NCBI GenBank assembly: GCA_002778455.1
Contig: PFCD01000001.1
Location: 1 to 53,444, forward strand
Length of the DNA: 53,444 nucleotides
Origin: Candidatus Micrarchaeota archaeon CG10_big_fil_rev_8_21_14_0_10_45_29
GTDB taxonomy: Archaea; Micrarchaeota; Micrarchaeia; Anstonellales; Anstonellaceae
Reading direction: 5' to 3'
A program made the translations under genes and the position numbers. The notes beneath the pieces are model-generated. The model was not told the origin of the DNA. It saw nothing but the letters and a program-made list of their open reading frames with translations, and ran no database searches. Numbering within the stretch: position 1 is the stretch's first letter; each line of letters starts with the position of its first letter. Positions 26,148 through 33,135 of the stretch are shown here, piece by piece.

Positions 26148-27066
26148 CTATTGTTCTAACAATATTCTGAAGATTTGCCCTCAGAACAAAAATATCTGCC
26201 TTGGACACAATAGACTCTATTAAATTCATTCTATTGGCGGAAATTTCCATATTGTCAAAGGAAGGAAACTGGCGATTGAGTGTGATAACGACACCGGATG
26301 CCCCTCTGAGGTACGTTGATGTTTCTCTGGCTAGTAAGAGAGATGCCATGTCTTTGGATAGTTTGTTGAAAATGAGCGTCTTTGAATCATCCAGCAGAGA
26401 GATGAAGAATATGCTTGATATTTTCGGGGGGTTGGTTTGGTCCGGAGTCCATTTAAGGTCCAAGATTATCTTCCCTTTTTCAGTTTTTCCAATAATCAAC
26501 GGCTCGATTATATCAAGAGTTTCCTTGTTCAGGCCGCTGTATATAGAAGGGCGAATTGACAGGTAATTTGTTCCAGCGAAAATGGCAGGGCCAGATTCCG
26601 CCGAACCAATTACGGTTTTGTCATTTGACAGAAAAGTATAGTTTCGAAGATATAAGTTCAAAAGGACCGTTGTCTTCCCGTTACCAGAGTCACCCAATAG
26701 GAGACCTGCATTCTCGTTCTTACCAAAAGCAGCTCCATGAGTTGTAAACTTCCGGTCTAAGCCATGCTGTTTTTCCAACAAAAACAATGCAAGATATACC
26801 AAATCAGGAAAATGGAGATTGTTGATCGGCGCCGAAAGGCGTATGGCTTTCTTTTGAAAGGAGAGTTTTTCCTTGCCGTCAAAATAACTCAGCGAATATT
26901 CCGCATTCGGCATCGGTTTTTTATTGAATCGGTATCCTGCAATAGATTCTTCTACAAACGGGTCTTTTTGAAAATAATTCTTGATGCGCGCGGAGTTTGT
27001 GTGTATGTTAATTTTTGAGTTCAAGGATGAAACGCTGAATGCAGCATGCAATCTAGGTTTGCGCAT
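26125..27066 (-). CDS. HPr-kinase-like P-loop protein, intact Walker A
   Basis: A 313-residue protein. The P-loop LLLGDSGNGKTTVLLN (about residues 125-140) is intact, and TFLSNDKTVI matches the conserved acidic site after the P-loop in HPr kinase-like folds. The N-terminal 100 residues and the C-terminal YLRGASGVVITLNRQFPSFD align by eye with 23138-24064, so the two are paralogs. Members of this fold phosphorylate serine in HPr, or serve as kinases in some lasso-peptide clusters. The target here is unknown. It is transcribed from a 46-nt divergent promoter region shared with the HAD gene and overlaps the methyltransferase downstream. Confidence 0.72.
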   Translation of the reverse strand: MRKPRLHAAFSVSSLNSKINIHTNSARIKNYFQKDPFVEESIAGYRFNKKPMPNAEYSLSYFDGKEKLSFQKKAIRLSAPINNLHFPDLVYLALFLLEKQHGLDRKFTTHGAAFGKNENAGLLLGDSGNGKTTVLLNLYLRNYTFLSNDKTVIGSAESGPAIFAGTNYLSIRPSIYSGLNKETLDIIEPLIIGKTEKGKIILDLKWTPDQTNPPKISSIFFISLLDDSKTLIFNKLSKDMASLLLARETSTYLRGASGVVITLNRQFPSFDNMEISANRMNLIESIVSKADIFVLRANLQNIVRTIGEVFEAK

Positions 27067-27112
27067 TATACTACCCTACACATATATTAACCGAGTATCT
27101 TAATAAAATAGT

Positions 27113-27802
27113 ATGGGAAATTTCAAGGTTTTGATCACTGATTGGGGGAACACGTTGTGCAGCACCAGTGTGAATTATGAAAACATAGCCGAATCGGCAG
27201 CCGGAATATTTACCAAGAACGGCGTTCCAATGAGTGCCACGGACTATGCCAGGATTTCAAACGAGGTTAGACTTGAACTTCGAAAGGAACTGGCTGGGGA
27301 CATCAAGCGCCACTCGCTTGGCATCCACGAGAAAAGAATCGCCACAAAACTCGGCAAGGAATTAACCGCAGAAGCGGCGGCAGCGATAGACCGGCAGATA
27401 TTTGACGCCTACCTGCAGTACTGCCACCCAAGGGGCGGAGCCAAGCATTTCCTCGAGGAAATCCGGAAGGGAGGGTTAAAGGTCATCTTGGTATCAAATT
27501 CCAATTTATTCAAGTTAAGCAATGAAATCAGGAAAATCGGATTTGACAAGTATCTTGATGATGTCATATGCTCCGAGGCATGCGGTCACGAGAAATCGGA
27601 GGGAACCCCGTATCGCCTTGCCATGGAAAAAGCTTTTAAGAAAAAATGGGCTTCAAAGGCATCCGAATTTTTGGTCATCGGAGACCGTGAAGAAGAAGAC
27701 GGTGCTGCCAGAAAATTAGGCATCAAAGTTGTTATCCTAAATAGCGCGTTGCCAAGTGAAGCAGAATTTGATAAAATACTGGGGGAGTTGTTGAGCGTAT
27801 AA
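27113..27802 (+). CDS. HAD-superfamily hydrolase, variant motif I
   Basis: A 229-residue HAD protein. Motif I reads ITDWGNTL: the nucleophile Asp10 is kept, but the second Asp of the usual DxDx[TV] is Gly, removing the normal acid/base. Motif II is ILVSNSN (Ser), and motif IV is GDREEED. The insert between motifs I and II is the helical C1 cap of the beta-phosphoglucomutase-like group. It may be a phosphatase with altered chemistry or a binding protein. It is divergent from the HprK-like gene with only 46 nt between, containing TCTTAATAAAAT as a likely TATA element. Confidence 0.78.
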   Translation: MGNFKVLITDWGNTLCSTSVNYENIAESAAGIFTKNGVPMSATDYARISNEVRLELRKELAGDIKRHSLGIHEKRIATKLGKELTAEAAAAIDRQIFDAYLQYCHPRGGAKHFLEEIRKGGLKVILVSNSNLFKLSNEIRKIGFDKYLDDVICSEACGHEKSEGTPYRLAMEKAFKKKWASKASEFLVIGDREEEDGAARKLGIKVVILNSALPSEAEFDKILGELLSV

Positions 27803-27883
27803 TGTGTCTAAGCTATCTGAACCATAAATTTATACTGCATTTAACTCTATAGTTTATATATCTCATAGATAAATTAGTAATAC

Positions 27884-29365
27884 GTGTCAAAGAGTGGTTG
27901 CTTAGTTCACTTAGTAAGGGCAAAGAGTGCCAAACCAACAAACAGGTTCTATCCTAATTTGGCTCTTCCTACACTTGCCTCAGTACTTAGGGATAAGTGC
28001 AAGGTAGAGATTCATGACCTTGGGCAGTCCGAAAGAGCTAAATATATTGAGCATGTGCAGAATACAAAACCGAAAGCAATAGGTTTCACTTCATTCATTG
28101 ACGATTTTGGAGATGTTCTATCACTTGCTTCTGAATGCAAAAATGTTTCTGAAAATTCGTTTATCATTGTTGGGGGTCCCCACGTTTCGGTATTGGGGGG
28201 TTCGAATGCCACAATTTCAAAATTCATAGATTTTGCCGTAATTGGCGAGGGGGAAAACACCATATGCAAGTTAATTCAGATGCTTTCGGATTATGGAAAC
28301 CCCCAAAAGACAGGCCAGACACATGTCGTGTGGTCCGAGAGTTTCTATAACCTCGAGTCTGCGCTTCCGCCAGCATGGGATTTGTATGACCGGACACCGT
28401 TTTTCCCGGTATTGCCGGTTGAAACTGCTAGGGGGTGCCCATATCTATGCAAATATTGCGGTGAAGGATGGATGTACGGGAAAAAAGTAAGAGCAAAGAA
28501 TATTGAACAGGTCGTCAGAGAATTGAAAATCAATGTTGAGGAAATGGATGTAAGATTTTTCCGTTTCACAGATTCGGTGCTTAATTTTTCAAAAAAACGT
28601 TTTCTTGAGTTATGCAGGGCTTTTATCGACAGCAAACTGGAGATTCGTTGGAGTGCCTACGCCCGTTTCGAGACTATCGAGCCAAGTTTCCTAGCCATTG
28701 CAAAAGAATCTGGATGTGCATCCCTATTCTTCGGTATCGAAAGCGGCAGTGAAAACATCCTGAAAAATGTCAGGAAAAAACTAACAAGCACTGACCATAT
28801 GCGCAAGGTGATCTCAACTGCCAAAGATATTGGTTTGCACACACATTGTAACTTCATAGTCGGTTTCCCCGATGAGAGCATCCACTCTGTCGGCGAATCC
28901 ATGCGGCTAATCCGGGATATTAGCCCTGATTCAGTGCACATCAGCACCTTTTTTGTCGTTCCACAAACAGACATGCACATTAACTCTGAGAAATACGGCA
29001 TACAATTCCTTGATCCGAATTGGATAAAAAACCAGCATCTATTTTTTGGCGATTCAACATATTCCTATTTCAGGCACCGTACTATGACACAAGATGATAT
29101 CCGCATGTATTATTCCATCATGAGAAACGAGATAGAACAGATAGAATCGATATATTGGAACATGAAGGACCATGTGCTTCTGACTTGGCTATCTGCAGGT
29201 GGCAGTGAAACCGGATTGAAAAGGATATGGCGCAAACCTGAGCAGTATCTGAATGCATATGAATTAAAACATTTTGAAGCATTTAAAGAAAAAGATATTC
29301 GGAGAGTGGATGATGAGCAGAATAGCAAAAAAGTCATAACAGAATTAGCCCTGAGGTTCAGGTAA
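27884..29365 (+). CDS. Radical SAM enzyme with B12-binding-like N-domain
   Basis: A 493-residue protein: an N-terminal Rossmann-like domain of the cobalamin-binding type (residues 1-130, with IIVGGPHVSVLGG and DFAVIGEGENTICKL), then a radical SAM domain with CPYLCKYC (about residues 184-191), GIESGSENILKNVRKK and NFIVGFPDES, then a C-terminal helical part. The DxHxxG base-on cobalamin motif is not visible. Relatives include methyltransferases, cyclases and methylthiotransferase-like enzymes of class B. The start is GTG at 27884, with a TATA-like TTTATATATC about 30 nt upstream, so the transcript is probably leaderless. Confidence 0.87.
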   Translation: MSKSGCLVHLVRAKSAKPTNRFYPNLALPTLASVLRDKCKVEIHDLGQSERAKYIEHVQNTKPKAIGFTSFIDDFGDVLSLASECKNVSENSFIIVGGPHVSVLGGSNATISKFIDFAVIGEGENTICKLIQMLSDYGNPQKTGQTHVVWSESFYNLESALPPAWDLYDRTPFFPVLPVETARGCPYLCKYCGEGWMYGKKVRAKNIEQVVRELKINVEEMDVRFFRFTDSVLNFSKKRFLELCRAFIDSKLEIRWSAYARFETIEPSFLAIAKESGCASLFFGIESGSENILKNVRKKLTSTDHMRKVISTAKDIGLHTHCNFIVGFPDESIHSVGESMRLIRDISPDSVHISTFFVVPQTDMHINSEKYGIQFLDPNWIKNQHLFFGDSTYSYFRHRTMTQDDIRMYYSIMRNEIEQIESIYWNMKDHVLLTWLSAGGSETGLKRIWRKPEQYLNAYELKHFEAFKEKDIRRVDDEQNSKKVITELALRFR

Positions 29366-29477
29366 TTTACAGCAGAACAGTATCACACCAATACCAATTG
29401 ATGGCTTCCCTTGTTTTTGGCAAGAAAATGCATTAATTTGCATAAAGAATTATATTTCCCCAAGCAGCAATACTTGC

Positions 29478-30239
29478 ATGGAAAAAGGGAGAAAAGCATT
29501 TGGAAAAGACAAGCTTGAGGAAACATTCAAGCATTTAGGGAAATCTCTCAAGCACCCTGTAAAGGCTTACCTGCTTGGCGGAGGGGCAATGTGCTTTCGC
29601 GACCAGAAGATTGCGACAAAAGACCTGGACCTTGTTTTCAACTCACAAAATGATTTCAATGAATTCGAGCTTGCCCTGAAAACCTGCGGCTATGCAGAGT
29701 CTGCTTTACTGGAGAAAGCCTATGAAGACATGAAGGCATCCGGCATATGGCAAAACAAGGAGGGCTTTCGCTTTGACCTTTTTGTGAAAATAGTGTGCAA
29801 CGCCATTAGCCTCTCGCAAGGGATGCTCAAGCGCTCGGCGCCTCTCGCCAAATACGGCAAGCTTGACATTTGGATGGTTTCAAACGAAGATATTATACTC
29901 TTCAAGGGAATTACGGAAAGGCTGGATGACGCCAACGATATCGAAGCGATTATCCAAAGAGCCAACATTGACTGGAATATCATATTTCAGGAATGCACGA
30001 ATCAAAGCAAGGCTCGTGCATGGTATGGTCCGCTCTATGACAAGCTCGCCGAAATGGAAAAGCGCAATATCCGCATCCCTATTCTCGGGCAATTGCTAAA
30101 GCTTGACAATATGGCAATAGTAAGGGAAGCTTTTGAGGAACAGATTCGCAAAGGGATGAGCCGCAAACAGGCAAGAGCCGCCTTAATAGGGAAAGACTTT
30201 ACAAAAGAAGAGATTGATGAGGCTACCGGCTCGGATTAA
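29478..30239 (+). CDS. Nucleotidyltransferase-fold protein (MNT/AbiEii-like)
   Basis: A 253-residue protein. YLLGGGAMCFR followed by TKDLDLVF gives the nucleotidyltransferase GG...DxD site (Asp49, Asp51), and RFDLFVK supplies the likely third carboxylate. Such stand-alone proteins resemble the toxin half of AbiEii or MNT systems and DUF6036 proteins. The C-terminal part is helical with a Lys/Arg-rich MSRKQARAAL. A TATA-like ATTATATTT about 28 nt before the ATG indicates a leaderless transcript. It converges with, and overlaps by 4 bp, the winged-helix gene that follows. Confidence 0.72.
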   Translation: MEKGRKAFGKDKLEETFKHLGKSLKHPVKAYLLGGGAMCFRDQKIATKDLDLVFNSQNDFNEFELALKTCGYAESALLEKAYEDMKASGIWQNKEGFRFDLFVKIVCNAISLSQGMLKRSAPLAKYGKLDIWMVSNEDIILFKGITERLDDANDIEAIIQRANIDWNIIFQECTNQSKARAWYGPLYDKLAEMEKRNIRIPILGQLLKLDNMAIVREAFEEQIRKGMSRKQARAALIGKDFTKEEIDEATGSD

Positions 30240-31129
30240 GCGGTTCCTGCATCATCCCTCATCCTCTCATAAAATTCAGTTTTCTGCCTCACTTCATCAA
30301 GCGCCCCCTCAACCATATATTCTTTGGCAAAGTTTTTGAGCGCCCTTAAATTCAGCCCGTGTTTGTTTCTGGCAAAAAATATGGTTAGTACCGGCATGTC
30401 TGAATGCGATTTTAGCGTGGCTAAGAGCAGGGCATGAATAAAGCATTCCTCCAAGCTTAATCCCTTCTTCTCTTGATTAAGGTTGAAATAATAGTCATCA
30501 TAAGTTGTCATGAGCGCCTCCAATCCTTTCTCGGCAAGCGCGCTTACTCCTGTTTTTGTGAAATATACGGGAACCTCTTTGGCATCTGTGCGCAAGACAA
30601 CATTCTTTCGGACTCGGACGGATACATTGTGCCCTTTGGCTTTTTGCTGAATCAGCAATTGAAGATTGTCTGCATAAGCAGATGCAAATTCCTTAAGCAG
30701 GGGGTCGGATATTTTTACCTGCCCGCCTTTCCAAAAGAGAACTCCCGCGCCACACATTGCCTTGAGCGCTTTGTAAAGGGTGTTTCTTGAGCATCCTGCA
30801 TCTTTGAGGATTTTCTCTGTCTGGGCGCCATCCGGGCATGAGATGAGAATATCCATCGCATATCCGCAAAGCCATTTCTCAATCCTGGCATTCGGGCGGG
30901 AGTCATAAAGAAGTTTGAAGCGCTGTGCATGGGATGCCATGGAAAGTTTGAGGATTTTTGCAGTGCCTGCCTTTTCGATGTCTATGATGCCTTTCTCTCT
31001 CAGGGTTGAGATGGTGCGGGAAACTGCGCTTGCCGCGCCCAGTTTTTTGGAAAGCTGGCTGGCGCTGGCGGGCTGGGCGCAGAGCTGGCAAAGAGCCAAT
31101 ATTTCTGTTTTTGATAATTTGATACTCAT
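30236..31129 (-). CDS. Winged-helix transcription regulator
   Basis: A 297-residue protein with an N-terminal winged helix (residues 1-65: LSKTEILALCQLC, then SASQLSKKLG and VSRTISTLREKGIIDIEKAG) and a second helix-turn-helix-like segment near residues 100-140 (TEKILKDAGCSRNTLYKALK). The C-terminal 150 residues are unrecognised. It converges on the nucleotidyltransferase gene with a 4-bp overlap. Its promoter carries an inverted repeat (GTTAAGT...ACTTAAC) flanking the TATA box, which suggests autorepression. Together the pair could be a toxin-antitoxin-like or defence unit in an unusual convergent arrangement. Confidence 0.7.
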   Translation of the reverse strand: MSIKLSKTEILALCQLCAQPASASQLSKKLGAASAVSRTISTLREKGIIDIEKAGTAKILKLSMASHAQRFKLLYDSRPNARIEKWLCGYAMDILISCPDGAQTEKILKDAGCSRNTLYKALKAMCGAGVLFWKGGQVKISDPLLKEFASAYADNLQLLIQQKAKGHNVSVRVRKNVVLRTDAKEVPVYFTKTGVSALAEKGLEALMTTYDDYYFNLNQEKKGLSLEECFIHALLLATLKSHSDMPVLTIFFARNKHGLNLRALKNFAKEYMVEGALDEVRQKTEFYERMRDDAGTA

Positions 31130-31140
31130 AGTAATATTAT

Positions 31141-31166
31141 GTTAAGTAATAGAATATAAACTTAAC
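31141..31166 (-). promoter_or_regulatory. Inverted-repeat operator around the winged-helix promoter
   Basis: GTTAAGT (31141-31147) and ACTTAAC (31160-31166) form a perfect 7-bp inverted repeat 12 bp apart. On the minus strand the spacer and its edges contain TTTATATTCT, a TATA box placed about 25-30 nt before the ATG at 31129. Binding of the encoded winged-helix protein here would block its own transcription. Confidence 0.55.
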
Positions 31167-31202
31167 TATTTTTGGTTATCTATACTAAACATAAGTTAAA
31201 TA

Positions 31203-31430
31203 TTGGTATTGGCATTACTTAAACATCAAATAACCGATATCTTCCGCAGGGGAACGACCTATGAATGTAGTCATGTTGCGCGCCTCGTAAGATTCAGCCA
31301 ACTGCAGCGAGATGGCATAACCTTCTTTAACTTCATCCCCACAAATATTTTCTGCATGGGGTCGTTCCACGCCCCCGCGCAGGTGCGCACATATTTTAAC
31401 ACCTGCACTGAATAACAAAGCGTGGAGCGC
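31203..31430. other. Intergenic segment with an inverted repeat and possible gene remnant
   Basis: GGAACGACC (31251-31259) is inverted at 31360-31368 (GGTCGTTCC). Just before the second arm, GGGGTCGT at 31358-31365 equals the first 8 nt of tRNA-Trp. On the minus strand a 67-codon frame (31215-31418) crosses the inverted repeat; its C-terminal part (LQLAESYEARNMTTFIGR) looks protein-like, but I recognise no family and no ribosome binding site. It may be the decayed end of a former gene at the island edge. Confidence 0.35.
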
Positions 31431-31524
31431 GGGGTCGTGGCGTAACCTGGTAGCGCGGCAGGCTCCAGATTCCCTTCCGGGAAAAAGATACCTGCATGTG
31501 GGGGTCCAAATCCCTCCGATCCCA
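31431..31524 (+). tRNA. tRNA-Trp (anticodon CCA) with a 21-nt intron
   Basis: Acceptor GGGGTCG/CGATCCC, D arm GCGT/GCGC, anticodon stem GCAGG/CCTGC, anticodon CCA at 31465-31467, T arm GGGGG/CCCTC around TCCAAAT, discriminator A at 31524. After G37 an intron of about 21 nt (31469-31489, the exact ends being ambiguous by one base) interrupts the loop; it folds as TTCCC-TTCC-GGGAA. Position 37/38 is the canonical archaeal intron site, cut by the splicing endonuclease. The intron is too short to carry the C/D-box guide found in the tRNA-Trp intron of many Euryarchaeota. CCA is not encoded. Confidence 0.92.
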
Positions 31525-31595
31525 TATGGGGAACCTCAGGGAAAACATTGTCCCCCTGAGGGTTTCACCCCCTATTTTCTAGCACTCATTGTTCT

Positions 31596-33014
31596 CTATT
31601 TTTTGCGCCTTGCAAATGCTGCAATGCCTGCCAATATGCCAAATGCCATAGTCGGCAAGGGGCACACGGCTGCAGCTGTAATATCGCTGCCCTCTGCCGC
31701 CTGCGCAAGCTTGCCCTTGGCAACATCTGCGGCAAGCTCATCCGCGCTCAGCTCGCCTGACATTGTTTTTTTTGCCACCATCGCCAAAACTTCCTGCTCA
31801 AGCGCTTTTGCATCTGTGAGAAGCCCCTCTATTTTGGATGCCTCAACAGGCTCTTTTGCCCTCAGCTTTATCGCATCATATTTTGCGCTAATCTCGCTGT
31901 CCGCAACCTTCTCTACAGGCAACTGCATCTCCTCCAGCATTTTCTCAATAGATGCAATGTTTTCCTCATGCTTTTTTGCCGCGGCAATTATTTCATCTCC
32001 TTGCGCAGAAATTTCATCATTTATCTGCAAAGCGGCATAAAATTTCCCTTCATTTGCTAATGCTATCGCCTCGTCTTTTTTCTGCCCAAACTCCCCATAC
32101 TTTGCATTCAGGGAAGAATCAGAGAATTTTCCTGAAAGAGCAGAGGAAATTTTCCCATCCAAAGAATTCAGGTTATTTTTTGCATCAGTCCACATCTTTG
32201 CCTTGTTTTTTGTAAACTCAACCCATTCTTTTGTGTTGGCGGCTATTTGCGCGCTTCTCTCTTTTGCCCCTCCAATTTCAGATAGTGTGTTTTGCACGTC
32301 ATTCCATTTTTGCGCCTGCGCCTCCCATGCGCCAAACTCATAATTTATTTTCGGGCAATACTCATAGCACACCGCGCCGGGCACAAGGCACTGCTCATCA
32401 GTCCTGTTAAGGGCAATTCGGTGGGTATTGTGCTCAACCGCCAATTTTTGCAATTTTTTCATCTCTTCCCCAATTTTAGCGGCAGTTGAAGTTTCTTTTT
32501 CGGTTGCAGAAAACGCATCAGAAGTTGCAGTTATTTGCGCGCTCGTGTCCTGCCAAAGCCCTTTCCACTCTTTCATTGTTTCCCAAAAGCCGTCCGCATT
32601 TACCATAGACGCGGCTTGGGGCACGGAAAACGCCGCAACAATGCACGACTCCCTGTCATTGCACTCATGGTTGTCCAGTCCCGTGTATTGGGCGCATTTT
32701 GAATGCGCTTTTGAAATTTCCTCTTTCAGCTTTTCATATTCTGCATTGCTTGAGGCAAGGTTCTCATCAAAGCCAGAAGATGCAACTATGTGCTCTTCAA
32801 GCAATTTTTGAATTTGCGCCTCATCTTCCACAACTTTTCCATCAACAAGCATTATCCTCTCTTTTCCCTCAATTGTTGCCAAATATGCATCCTGCGCCGT
32901 CTTTAGCTGCATGGCATCCGCCTGCATTCCCGCCTCAGTAAATTTGGCAAGCTCTGCAGGATATGCAAAAAGCATCCCTGCCAAAATAAATATCGCAAAA
33001 ATCGTTACTTTCAT
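31596..33014 (-). CDS. Secreted surface protein with C-terminal anchor, paralog of 7923-9977
   Basis: A 472-residue protein. The ATG at 33014 follows GGTGG and begins a signal peptide (MKVTIFAIFILAGMLFA). It shares with 7923-9977 the ordered motifs LVDGKVVEDEAQIQKLLEEH, then CAQYTGLDNHECNDRESC, then a CLVPGAVCYEYCPKINY cysteine group, then a long helical region. It lacks the paralog's membrane pair and second domain. Instead it ends CPLPTMAFGILAGIAAFARRKK in two parts, CPLP plus a hydrophobic run plus RRKK, a layout like a sorting or membrane-retention signal. Probably a coiled-coil envelope protein; function unknown. Confidence 0.72.
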   Translation of the reverse strand: MKVTIFAIFILAGMLFAYPAELAKFTEAGMQADAMQLKTAQDAYLATIEGKERIMLVDGKVVEDEAQIQKLLEEHIVASSGFDENLASSNAEYEKLKEEISKAHSKCAQYTGLDNHECNDRESCIVAAFSVPQAASMVNADGFWETMKEWKGLWQDTSAQITATSDAFSATEKETSTAAKIGEEMKKLQKLAVEHNTHRIALNRTDEQCLVPGAVCYEYCPKINYEFGAWEAQAQKWNDVQNTLSEIGGAKERSAQIAANTKEWVEFTKNKAKMWTDAKNNLNSLDGKISSALSGKFSDSSLNAKYGEFGQKKDEAIALANEGKFYAALQINDEISAQGDEIIAAAKKHEENIASIEKMLEEMQLPVEKVADSEISAKYDAIKLRAKEPVEASKIEGLLTDAKALEQEVLAMVAKKTMSGELSADELAADVAKGKLAQAAEGSDITAAAVCPLPTMAFGILAGIAAFARRKK

Positions 33015-33135
33015 CAACACCACCGTTTGAATTTATTTAGGGTTTTAGAGGTTTTAAACGTTTCCCAAATCTCTCATGCCGCTTATCCTGAAAGCCGGGC
33101 GCAAAATTCTTTAAGCTTGCCTCCCCTCCCTCAAT

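Noticed and set aside
22141-31129. Integrase, transposase or IS element within the island
   Set aside because: No tyrosine or serine recombinase, DDE transposase or terminal inverted repeat could be recognised, so mobility rests only on the tRNA-Trp repeat and gene content.
31271-31525. Minus-strand frame of 84 codons
   Set aside because: It is antisense to tRNA-Trp and crosses the inverted repeat; no protein features.
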